DNA of 40,267 bases, taken from IMG/VR virus record IMGVR_UViG_3300032073_000069, positions 1-40,267 of that record, one strand, 5' to 3'. This DNA is from a virus. Shown here one piece after another: positions 30,940 to 37,198 of the stretch. A model generated the notes under the pieces. It was given only the letters and a program-made list of their open reading frames with translations. It had not been told where the DNA came from and searched no databases. How positions within the stretch are numbered: the first letter of the stretch is position 1; every line of letters starts with the position of its first letter. The position numbers and the translations under genes are program-made.

Positions 30940-31124
30940 TCTTCTTCATCTCCAAATGCTTCAGCAATATCGAGAATCAATTGCCTGTGAATCTTCATAT
31001 CTAATACTCCGTTAAATCTCTTGTCGTCATCGAATACAAACGATATACCCAATTTACCTTTAGGTATAGGGTCTCGCAAGATTAGTATTTGTGTTCCATT
31101 ATTTATTTCATTTATTATATCCAT
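30936..31124 (-). CDS. 62-aa acidic protein of unknown function
   Basis: A small protein with strands GTQILILRDPIPKGKLGISF and the helix HRQLILDIAEAFGDEEE. AGAGGAATT lies before the ATG. It is the first gene after the structured spacer at 31146-31295, so it may start a transcript of its own. Confidence 0.5.
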   Translation of the reverse strand: MDIINEINNGTQILILRDPIPKGKLGISFVFDDDKRFNGVLDMKIHRQLILDIAEAFGDEEE

Positions 31125-31145
31125 TTTAATTCCTCTGTTATATTA

Positions 31146-31295
31146 TTGAGTTAGGAAGATAAGACCTTCACATTGCAGTGTGAAGTTGTCAGTGTTGCCT
31201 AGTCCTAGTTGCATTTTGATACAACCTATGAGACGTCAAAAATAACCATTTGATACTAACATTATTTATCTTTTTGTAGGACAAACCTAACTCAA
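31146..31295 (-). ncRNA. Candidate structured RNA: closed multi-branch junction
   Basis: A 150-base spacer that can fold almost completely. The closing stem is TTGAGTTAGG (31146-31155) with CCTAACTCAA (31286-31295), 10 perfect pairs. Directly inside are AAGATAA (31156-31162) with TTATCTT (31266-31272) and a separate hairpin TTTGT-AGG-ACAAA (31273-31285). Within the inner domain are CTTCACA/TGTGAAG (31166-31172 with 31179-31185), a GTTG/CAAC hairpin near 31208-31225 and TCAAA/TTTGA near 31235-31252. It lies between two minus genes. Strand is assumed from these neighbours. It matches no RNA family I know; it could be a regulatory leader or an excised RNA. Confidence 0.5.
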
Positions 31296-31305
31296 CGTGT
31301 GAGTT

Positions 31306-31863
31306 TTACTCTCTCATATTTATGAGTAATAATACAAGATAACCTATCAAGTCTTTAATCACATCTTCATCTGATTCCATACTATCATTACCTTGCACAA
31401 TCCTATTGATTTTATCATCAATTCTTACCTTGATTTGTTCAGTTGTGTCAGCCGTAGAAAAGACTCTAACTGGCTGTAAAGCGGAGTCGCCATACTGAAC
31501 ATTTTTAGCCAAAAGCATGGTCTTAATTTCATCCACAAGTCCTGCTATTTTGACCTGGTTAGCCCCAAGCACTTTACTTCCTTTTATAGAGGGTAATTGT
31601 TGTTGTGGTAAAGCACCCTTTACAACACTCTTTGGTGTTGCTTTCATTGGTGTATAATTTAACTTATTCATTCTAATTTGAGGCTTAACACTTTTAGGTT
31701 TATTGCTATATCTCTTAGGTAAAATACCTAAGCCTTGTAGGTGGTAAATCTTAGACGTTACTTTACTTTGATTAACACCTAACTCTGATGCTATGTCCTT
31801 TGTTTTCATACCTTCTTTATATCGTTTAATTATTTTCTTTTCTTCTTTCTTAGTTAATACCAT
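31306..31863 (-). CDS. HTH protein with C-terminal Nmad1/MazG-like domain
   Basis: A 185-aa protein. Residues 1-50 are a helix-turn-helix (KKIIKRYKEGMKTKDIASEL, then VNQSKVTSKIYHLQGLG). A Lys/Pro-rich linker follows. The C-terminal part, about 105-185 (DEIKTMLLAKNVQYGDSALQ, VRIDDKINRI, DEDVIKDLIGYLVLL), resembles the DUF1599/Nmad1 domain, a MazG-like helical fold linked to nucleotide metabolism or DNA modification. It is the first gene of the minus block and could regulate it. The ATG at 31863 follows GGAGAATAAAAGAA. An upstream GTG lies in a hairpin and is less likely. Confidence 0.6.
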   Translation of the reverse strand: MVLTKKEEKKIIKRYKEGMKTKDIASELGVNQSKVTSKIYHLQGLGILPKRYSNKPKSVKPQIRMNKLNYTPMKATPKSVVKGALPQQQLPSIKGSKVLGANQVKIAGLVDEIKTMLLAKNVQYGDSALQPVRVFSTADTTEQIKVRIDDKINRIVQGNDSMESDEDVIKDLIGYLVLLLINMRE

Positions 31864-31893
31864 TTCTTTTATTCTCCTTTTTGTGTTAAACAA

Positions 31894-31914
31894 GTCCACG
31901 CGCTACTAGTGGAC
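31894..31914 (-). promoter_or_regulatory. 6-bp hairpin in the leader of the HTH gene
   Basis: GTCCAC (31894-31899) and GTGGAC (31909-31914) pair around a 9-base loop, about 30 bases upstream of the HTH gene start. It could be an operator for the gene's own product or a leader RNA hairpin. Confidence 0.3.
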
Positions 31915-31943
31915 AGTACAATGTCGCTATCGGCTACAACGCC

Positions 31944-32217
31944 TTTCTAACATTATTCTAATCCCATTGGAAACACATTTTGCACCAGATACTTTATGAT
32001 AACTGATACAATTTGACTTGTTTTGACTGTCATTTCTAATTTCTAACGTTTCTAACCCCCCATCAGGGTAGGTAGGTAGGTAGGTAGGTAGGTAGTTGTT
32101 ATATATATTAGTTAGAAATATTATAATATTATAAATATATAATTTTAACATACTTACTATACCCTAACCCACTCATTTTGACCAAACTCATTTCCAATCC
32201 AAATTAGAAATTAGAAA
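31944..32217. other. AT-rich spacer with TTAGAAA iterons, candidate origin/control region
   Basis: Seven copies of one 7-mer: TTTCTAA at 31944, 32033, 32040 and 32049, and its complement TTAGAAA at 32112, 32204 and 32211. The inverted clusters flank a GGTA microsatellite (32067-32094) and an extremely AT-rich core (about 32098-32150). No credible gene lies here; the frame 31927-32151 owes part of its length to the microsatellite. The change in gene direction and an HTH gene next door make this a candidate replication origin or master promoter. From 32218 to 32524 I see only AT-rich sequence, a TATATATA-like stretch near 32450 and a weak GGTGG/CCACC hairpin near 32385-32428. Confidence 0.45.
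32067..32094. repeat. GGTA tetranucleotide microsatellite, 7 units
   Basis: Seven perfect tandem GGTA units. It is the only simple tandem repeat in the window. Such tracts change length by slippage and could tune spacing in the surrounding control region. Confidence 0.95.
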
Positions 32218-32541
32218 CGTATTCGATAAACTATCATATCATATAGGATATGCCATATTGATATGTGTATAAGATAAGACATATATTATACATAGATAGC
32301 CTTCTCGGTTCATTAATCCTAAACTATGCTTATTCACTGTATAATAAATTAAGCCATTAAATGTAATAGGTATAAATAGGCCATTGGTGGAATGCGTGTT
32401 TAACAGGCCATTAGATTTTAATTGCCACCGACATTACAATCAAATCGAGTTAGTATATATACTGCGCGGCACCCCTCGATGCCCTCGCTCTACAATACGC
32501 TATTCTTTTTTTATTACTCTACAACCATATGGAGTTAGCGT

Positions 32542-32587
32542 TTGTTGTAATGTGTCATTGAGAACACTTGCTAGGCAAGGACAACAA
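32542..32587 (+). ncRNA. Structured element Y, copy 1
   Basis: A 46-base fold: TTGTTGT (32542-32548) with ACAACAA (32581-32587), inner GTGT/ACAC (near 32552-32566), and CTTGC-TAG-GCAAG (32567-32579). A second copy lies on the minus strand at 38338-38383 with the same length, the same CTTGCTAGGCAAG and a GTCATT-AGAAC core, but a different closing stem. That is evidence for conserved structure. Confidence 0.5.
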
Positions 32588-32735
32588 TAGCGGCATCCAC
32601 AAATGAGGTAAGCCCTAAACGCTCACCATGAATTCACTATGTTATGGACAACCATATGGTTCTAAACTTTGTTCATAGAACCAGAAGTTTTGGAGACAAG
32701 AATAGGTATTTTTCAACCTATCCTTGCCTACCGTT

Positions 32736-33327
32736 GTCGCTGACCAAAACTAAAGTTCAGAAGGCGATTATTCCTCCTCCTGAACTTCGTCATAAGATGC
32801 ACAAGCATCTAAGCCGATAGTAGTGCCATCCCATTCTTTGGATTTGAATAATTCTCTAGCAGTTTGCTTGGCTTTAGCCACTAAAGTATTTGCGTAGTCA
32901 TCAGCATCTAAAAACACAGGTGCGCCTTTAGATTTACCATGCTTTCTTAGCAGGGGTTGTGAATAAGTCTGAGTGGTAGTGAAAAACAGATGAGCCGCTT
33001 CTCTAATTTCTGCACAAGCAGTTTCAACAACCATACTTGCCTCAATAGACAATAGCCCTTGATTACCTCTTCTCCAGACTACTTGACCAGACGGGAAATC
33101 TTTCAACATTGCTTTTACTGATGCCGCTAGTGCAGCACGGTTTGCGACATTATTATCTCCTGTCTCCATTAGCATACTTACTAATGCTTTCACATCAACA
33201 GGTATTTCACCGTCAATGTCCCCATCTAAGCATGAGGCTATTTTGTTCTTTACATTATTCCAATTACTTTCTTCCATTTTAATTACCTTCCTGATAATCC
33301 ATTCTTCCCTTTAGTTAGGTCAGCGAC
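32736..33327 (-). repeat. Inverted repeat enclosing the 169-aa gene
   Basis: GTCGCTGACC followed by AAAACTAAAG (32736-32755) is the complement, with one extra base and one mismatch, of CTTTAGTTAGGTCAGCGAC (33309-33327). The gene 32768-33277 lies entirely inside. The outer edge of the right arm is 25 bases from a TATA box, so the transcript probably begins with this arm. Confidence 0.7.
32768..33277 (-). CDS. HGKSxG family protein, 169 aa, inside the palindrome array
   Basis: A mostly helical acidic protein. Its C-terminal part (RKHGKSKGAPVFLDADDY, then a helix, then KSKEWDGTT and an EEE end) matches the plus-strand protein at 35449-35988 (KTHGKSGGILYRDMED, helix, KRYFWDGT and QEEE end), so the two are likely paralogues. 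No known family or catalytic motif is recognised. GGAAGGTAATTAAA precedes the ATG. The gene lies inside an inverted repeat with its own TATA box. Confidence 0.7.
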   Translation of the reverse strand: MEESNWNNVKNKIASCLDGDIDGEIPVDVKALVSMLMETGDNNVANRAALAASVKAMLKDFPSGQVVWRRGNQGLLSIEASMVVETACAEIREAAHLFFTTTQTYSQPLLRKHGKSKGAPVFLDADDYANTLVAKAKQTARELFKSKEWDGTTIGLDACASYDEVQEEE

Positions 33328-33343
33328 ATATCAATCTAATATC

Positions 33344-33384
33344 GTTAGTATATAAGGGGTTCTTGACAAAGTCGAACCATATGG
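33344..33384 (-). promoter_or_regulatory. Promoter of the 169-aa gene: CCATATGG, hairpin and TATA box
   Basis: Read on the minus strand: CCATATGG (33384-33377), a GGTTC/GAACC hairpin with a GACTTTGTC loop, then CTTATATACTAAC (33356-33344) as TATA box. Twenty-five bases on is 33327, the edge of the inverted repeat, a typical archaeal start-site distance. About 50 bases of leader precede the gene. Confidence 0.65.
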
Positions 33385-33477
33385 TGTTGAATAAGAGGTA
33401 TTCGATAAGAATTGGCGTTAAGCCTAACTCTAAACACCCCAAGCGGCTTACTGCCTTAACGGGTAGATGATAAGAAT
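33377..33477 (+). repeat. Structured element Z, copy 1
   Basis: After CCATATGG comes GGTGTT (33383-33388) pairing with AACACC (33433-33438), an inner GAAT/ATTC hairpin and GGCGTTAAGCC (33414-33424). It ends with GGGTAGATGATAAGAAT (33461-33477) and then AAAAATATATTTTT (33487-33500). Copy 2 is at 34715-34825. Confidence 0.5.
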
Positions 33478-34298
33478 CACTGGAACAAAAATATATTTTT
33501 GGAGCATTTCCTCATCACGGTTATGCTTTTTTCAAATAGTATTAATAATACAGAGGGCTAAATGCCCACAACCTGTACAAATTACTAATACTAAAAATCA
33601 TAATCATGATACACCAATGCACCCAAAAATATATTTTTTTCCGTTCCTTTCTTTACACTACCATATGGTTTGTCATAATTGAAAGACAGTTGATGTGAAC
33701 AGTTAGGTGTCAATAAGGTAGCGCAATAATAGTGCTACATTAGTTACACCGTGAACATTGTTACTGTATGATGTATAGACAATACCACATAAAGACCGTA
33801 TGCGGTAAGGATACTACCATAGTTATTTACGCTTAATGCGTATACGAAACCTAACCATATGGTTGCAGTTCGTGATAAATACGGCCAACGGCAGTGATTT
33901 ATCAAACGATACAAATACATAGTTTGCCCCAGGCTTTAAACCCTTTGTGGATGCGATTAGTATAAGATGAAACACCTAGTTTACACTGGCTTAATGCCAT
34001 AAATACGCTGTTCCATCCATTATTACTTACTTACCATATGGTTGCATTAAGCAAGGAACGTAGTCCCACTGAACTACGAGACATTTCCCCACCGAAATCT
34101 GGTTTTGACTTCCGCTAACCGCTTAACTAAACTCCGCAAAACTTGCTAAACTCTGCAAAACTTGCCGAGATTATGTAAAATCAAAACCATATGGTAGTCC
34201 ATAATGAATGGAATGGAAAGGGTTAGGACTTACCTTATTCCCATGTGAGGGAGTAAGGTTGACGACTATTCTTGTGCATAATGCACACTACCTTACTC
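33385..34298. other. Non-coding palindrome-rich stretch
   Basis: No credible gene. It contains six CCATATGG sites, centres at 33414, 33555, 33828, 33988, 34042 and 34274, paired AAAAATATATTTTT tracts at 33487 and 33625 flanking a hairpin, and element X copy 1. CCTTATTCCC...GGGAGTAAGG forms a hairpin near 34232-34257. The open frame at 33467-33682 crosses these palindromes and is not gene-like. Confidence 0.7.
33706..33750 (+). ncRNA. Structured element X, copy 1
   Basis: The core AATAAGGTAGCGCAATAATA followed by GTGCTA (33712-33737) is identical in copy 2 at 38121-38146. Here the closing stem is GTGT/ACAC (33707-33710 with 33747-33750); in copy 2 it is GTAT/ATAC at the same spacing. GTAGC and GCTAC pair inside. 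A compensating base change with a frozen core points to a selected fold. Confidence 0.6.
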
Positions 34299-34340
34299 CC
34301 ATATGGTAGGACAACTTTGTTAAGGACTACCTTAAATAGT
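34299..34340 (+). promoter_or_regulatory. Promoter of the 67-aa gene: CCATATGG, hairpin, CTTAAATAGT
   Basis: CCATATGG (34299-34306) begins a GGTAG/CTACC hairpin with ACTTTGT in its loop, directly followed by the TATA box CTTAAATAGT (34331-34340). About 27 bases beyond the box centre, at 34362, the AGACAGCCC arm of a leader hairpin begins. The same arrangement is seen at 35343-35383 and, on the minus strand, 36686-36726. Confidence 0.65.
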
Positions 34341-34361
34341 AACTAATATTCATTGTAATGT

Positions 34362-34464
34362 AGACAGCCCACCAATGCTTGACCGCTATCCAACAACACG
34401 ATGATGCCATGAGACAATCTGAGTGTATTTATTGGAAGCATAGCCACTTGGTTAAGGGCTGTCT
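34362..34464 (+). promoter_or_regulatory. Long hairpin in the 5' leader of the 67-aa gene
   Basis: AGACAGCCC (34362-34370) pairs perfectly with GGGCTGTCT (34456-34464). ACCAA/TTGGT and TGCTT/AAGCA extend the stem inward. The hairpin starts at the predicted transcript start and ends just before the ribosome site GGTGA, so it could control translation. Confidence 0.55.
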
Positions 34465-34482
34465 CACCCTTTGGTGATTTTA

Positions 34483-34686
34483 ATGAATAACGAAACTACT
34501 ACTATTATACAACAAGTGAACGCCCCTAAATATGCTATCAAATTGAAACATATGAAATCAGGTCAAAACATTGTCCTCTCTATTGAGGAATTGAAGGTAT
34601 CTGGTGATGACCTTTCTATGGTTATGGCCGAATTAAGACAGGCTTTAGACGAATATATGTCTATAACGGGGGAATCTGAAGATTAA
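34483..34686 (+). CDS. 67-aa acidic protein inside the palindrome array
   Basis: A small protein: NETTTIIQQVNAPKYAIKLK, a beta pair, then the helix DLSMVMAELRQALDEYM and an acidic tail. The ATG at 34483 has GGTGA at good spacing. It has its own promoter and leader hairpin, and its 3' flank holds the GGTTCTA-loop-TAGAACC element before CCATATGG (34692-34722). No family recognised. Confidence 0.6.
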   Translation: MNNETTTIIQQVNAPKYAIKLKHMKSGQNIVLSIEELKVSGDDLSMVMAELRQALDEYMSITGESED

Positions 34687-34691
34687 CTTCA

Positions 34692-34722
34692 GGTTCTACT
34701 AACAAAGTTTAGAACCATATGG
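34692..34722 (-). repeat. GGTTCTA/TAGAACC hairpin joined to CCATATGG
   Basis: On the minus strand CCATATGG runs into GGTTCTA-AACTTTGTTAG-TAGAACC. A near-identical hairpin lies at 32652-32682, there on the plus strand. Each follows the 3' end of a gene, and both share AACTTC next to the stem. They may act in 3' end formation or as DNA recognition sites. Confidence 0.6.
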
Positions 34723-34825
34723 TGTTAGGAAAAACTATACTGATTAGTTCTTGAAACTAAGAAGTGGCGTTAAGCCAAGTCTAACATCCTAAGAGCCTAC
34801 GGCGTGAGGGGTAGATGATAAGAAT
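34715..34825 (+). repeat. Structured element Z, copy 2
   Basis: TGTTAG (34723-34728) pairs with CTAACA (34781-34786), TTAGTT pairs with AACTAA inside, GGCGTTAAGCC is at 34766-34776, and the element ends with GGGTAGATGATAAGAAT (34809-34825) and AAAAATATATTTTT (34838-34851). Order and conserved blocks match copy 1 at 33377, while the stems have other sequences. Confidence 0.5.
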
Positions 34826-35342
34826 ACACTTACAAGCAAAAATATATTTTTGTAAGCGCAACGCGGGGGCTTTACAGATTTTTAACCGATAATATTACGC
34901 AGTGGCTTAATGCCACTAATTGCTAAATTAATACCATCTGAATCTGTAAAACCCCACGCGCTTGCCGCACTACAAAAATATATTTTTACAATGTTCCATC
35001 TTTACACTACCATATGGTTGATAAACGTATGTAGGTGGCATTAAGCCACATCTTGAGGACAGTTTACAATCCCAATACATCGGATATTGTACCAACTAAG
35101 CCGACAACATGAATTGACGAATACTTCTCATCGTTACTCTACGACTAGACGATGACAAGCCTTCTTACAACCCATAACGTCTATCGTTTAACACTACCAT
35201 ATGGGTGTAAGCCTTAAGGCACGAATGGATAATTCTCTTATTCATCGCAATTATATATTCAACGTATTTCTAGGGCTTAATGCCCTTACTAATATATAAT
35301 TACTCTTCACTTCAAGCAATCATCAATTACCACTTCGTTGTA
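34723..35342. other. Non-coding palindrome-rich stretch
   Basis: No credible gene. The clearest unit is the inverted repeat CGCGGGGGCTTTACAGATT (34862-34880) with AATCTGTAAAACCCCACGCG (34941-34960) around the centre GTGGCTTAATGCCAC (34912-34926). It is flanked by AAAAATATATTTTT on both sides (34838 and 34974). Other centres are at 35035, 35211 and 35273; the last has AATTATATATT/AATATATAATT arms. Confidence 0.75.
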
Positions 35343-35383
35343 CCATATGGTGTGATACTTTGTGGATGAACACCTTAAATAGT
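35343..35383 (+). promoter_or_regulatory. Promoter of the 179-aa gene: CCATATGG, hairpin, CTTAAATAGT
   Basis: CCATATGG, a GGTGT/ACACC hairpin with ACTTTGT in the loop, then the TATA box CTTAAATAGT (35374-35383). Twenty-five bases past the box centre is 35403, the first base of the GAAGGTGGCC arm. TFB encoded at 22057 could use it. Confidence 0.65.
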
Positions 35384-35402
35384 AAGCAAAATTGACTGTA
35401 AT

Positions 35403-36008
35403 GAAGGTGGCCTAACACCTAGTTATTTATAACTTGGAGGAATAAATTATGGTAGATTACAGTATGGAAGATAACACATGGAATGCTAAGAAAGAATTGA
35501 TTGCAGAATGGTTCGATGCGAACCCTCAACATGAGGGTAGACGAGTCATTGCTGATGGACTATTTGCTATAGGTGATATGCAAAGCGACCTTCGTAAGAA
35601 GCATTGGTCTAGCATTAGTGGGATATTTGCTGATTTGAGCAATTCCCCTATTGGCGGCGGTAGAAGGTCATTGATGACCACCGCTATTAAATCGGATTTT
35701 GATACATACAAAGCAGATTATTGGCAGTATCAATATGACGTAGCATACAATCAAGAACGTGGATTTGCTAAAACACACGGTAAATCCGGCGGAATCCTCT
35801 ATAGAGATATGGAAGATGGACGCACCTCATACGCAGACAATCAAACTAAGGTTTTGTCCTTATTTTTGAGTCAATGCTACAATGCGTATGCTAAGAATGA
35901 CGTATCAAAGCGTTATTTCTGGGACGGGACTTTCACAATGGAAGGTTATCCGAATGTAGTAGATAATGGGGGACAAGAAGAAGAGTGATTAGGTGATAGG
36001 CCACCTTC
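35403..36008 (+). repeat. Inverted repeat enclosing the 179-aa gene
   Basis: GAAGGTGGCCTAACACCTA (35403-35421) and TAGGTGATAGGCCACCTTC (35990-36008) are complementary at 18 of 19 positions. The gene lies inside. The mRNA would thus have base-paired ends. Chance formation of such a repeat exactly around a gene, twice in the region, is unlikely. Confidence 0.75.
35449..35988 (+). CDS. HGKSxG family protein, 179 aa, inside the palindrome array
   Basis: The paralogue of the 169-aa protein at 32768. It has an acidic N-terminal helical part, GGGRRSLM near residue 67, AKTHGKSGGILYRDMED near 112, a helix, FWDGTFTMEG and a QEEE end. No known family is recognised. GGAGGAATAAATT precedes the ATG. Dedicated promoter and enclosing arms suggest high or specially controlled expression. 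A structural or nucleoid role is possible, but nothing in the sequence decides it. Confidence 0.7.
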   Translation: MVDYSMEDNTWNAKKELIAEWFDANPQHEGRRVIADGLFAIGDMQSDLRKKHWSSISGIFADLSNSPIGGGRRSLMTTAIKSDFDTYKADYWQYQYDVAYNQERGFAKTHGKSGGILYRDMEDGRTSYADNQTKVLSLFLSQCYNAYAKNDVSKRYFWDGTFTMEGYPNVVDNGGQEEE

Positions 36009-36718
36009 ACCCTTCTTTTTGTCCCTTTTTTCAGGTTCACGTTCTTTTAACAAAGTATTACCACTCCCACCATATGGGTGTAGCCCTTATGGAGACTTTT
36101 TCGTTAAAATTTCATGGCTTCACGCCTTTTCACATTAATTGTAATCAAGTGCTAAATGCACTATACAATGTTAAAAAACCTTCACCATTTCAAGTTTTCA
36201 CAAAAAACCATTTCATTGTTCCATATGGGTGTATACTTTGTTAATAGACCCACAAGGCCGAGCGTTGTTTATAACACCTGCAACCTACTAACGCACTAAT
36301 GGCTAGCCTTTCGGTTGGATGCACTGGAATAACTTACGGGATTTCCACTTTTATGCCCCACTCGTTTGTGTGGTCTAGTTTTTTTATTTTATGAGTCCAT
36401 TAAACTATCGTTTGGCTCAAACCTTGTAAACTAGAAAAACAGGGGAGTGAGTGGGTTGATGTTTCCACCGTCCACCAATTCTGAATGGGTGTCTATATTT
36501 GCATGTAGCATTCACCCCAGAAAACATACCATAGGAAAGTTACTTCCCTTTTACTGACCGCCTTATGATTAGCGACCTCGTTGTTCCACCACAGAACATG
36601 ATATTCCATTAGCCCTAGACAAAGGACTTATTCTGGCACACTCATGCCGAGTTACGTTTCCTCGACATAATAATAGATACTGATGACTATTTAAGGTGTG
36701 ATTCTACAAAGTATAACA
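36009..36718. other. Non-coding stretch with a large folded unit
   Basis: No credible gene; frames here cross palindromes. It holds CCATATGG at 36070 and 36221 and a centre at 36148. The unit between 36229 and 36718 is the largest one without a gene. It can form CCCACTC/GAGTGGG with CTAGTTT/AAACTAG (about 36357-36455) and TTCTG...TGGGTG/CATTCACCCC-AGAA (about 36479-36522). A minus promoter faces into it, so a structured RNA of about 400 bases on the minus strand is possible. Confidence 0.55.
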
Positions 36719-36726
36719 CCATATGG
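36686..36726 (-). promoter_or_regulatory. Promoter facing a non-coding unit: CCATATGG, hairpin, CTTAAATAGT
   Basis: On the minus strand: CCATATGG (36726-36719), a GGTGT/ACACC hairpin with ACTTTGT in the loop, then CTTAAATAGT (36695-36686). The arrangement is the same as at 34299 and 35343. The predicted start is near 36666. No gene follows, so the product would be a non-coding RNA. Confidence 0.6.
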
Positions 36727-36913
36727 TATTAAATTAGATTTTCAAGATTTCTAGTAACGTAGTGGTTAAAGTATTTAATGAAACATTCAGTGAAAGTGAA
36801 GCGTTGAATGCTTTAAACTATACAATCGCAGGAAATTTAACAGCGAAGCGTTTCTTACCTTAAGGGTGCTTAACGCTACACTACACCCATATGGGTGGAG
36901 TGCAGTAATTGTT

Positions 36914-37141
36914 TCATTCCATCAAGTCTTCAAAGGATGAATACATATAGTCTTCTGATATTTCATCATCAGACGTATTCAGCCAAAGAAGCGCAGAGGT
37001 AATGATTACAATAACAATCGCAAGCCATATAATCTGGTTCTGTCCCTCTACGATGAACCATATGGTTGCATAAAAGATGTAGGAGTAGGTGATAATTCTC
37101 CAGCCTCCTTGTTGGCTAGTGAAAGGTAATGCATTAGGCAT
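36914..37141 (-). CDS. Small membrane protein with acidic tail
   Basis: A 75-aa frame with hydrophobic helices (IITYSYIFYATIWFIV and IIWLAIVIVIITSALLWL) and an acidic tail (SDDEISEDYMYSSFEDL). The tail resembles that of the other small membrane protein at 37860 (FVYEDDMY). The gene spans one CCATATGG (as Thr-Ile-Trp) and its ATG lies in the loop of an inverted repeat. No ribosome site is clear, so the start is uncertain. Confidence 0.4.
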   Translation of the reverse strand: MPNALPFTSQQGGWRIITYSYIFYATIWFIVEGQNQIIWLAIVIVIITSALLWLNTSDDEISEDYMYSSFEDLME

Positions 37142-37198
37142 TAGTGAAACGTTTATGGAAACGTGCCAACGGAGGATGCTGGTAGAGTTATCTACCTA
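37086..37198. repeat. Long inverted repeat at the start of the membrane gene
   Basis: The left arm 37086-37116 (TAGGTGATAA...CCAGCCTCC...GTTGGC) pairs with the right arm 37165-37198 (GCCAAC...GGAGGATGCTGG...TTATCTACCTA) with a few mismatches. The 48-base loop contains the start codon of the 75-aa frame. Confidence 0.6.

Noticed and set aside
31146-31295. tRNA or tRNA with intron
   Set aside because: No T-arm GTTCGA motif, acceptor with discriminator or anticodon arm of the right size was found in either strand.
31927-32151. 74-aa minus-strand gene
   Set aside because: The frame translates the GGTA microsatellite and the AT-rich core and has no ribosome site.
32384-32590. 68-aa plus-strand gene
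   Set aside because: It crosses a CCATATGG site and element Y. Its similarity to the frame at 38269-38592 comes from the shared structured element, not from a protein family.
35993-36244. 83-aa plus-strand gene after the 179-aa gene
   Set aside because: The frame begins in the right arm of the inverted repeat and covers two CCATATGG sites and a palindrome centre; no ribosome site.
36240-36666. RNase P RNA in the large folded unit
   Set aside because: GTCGAGGAAAC near the predicted 5' end recalls the GAGGAAA of RNase P, but the other universally conserved blocks were not found.
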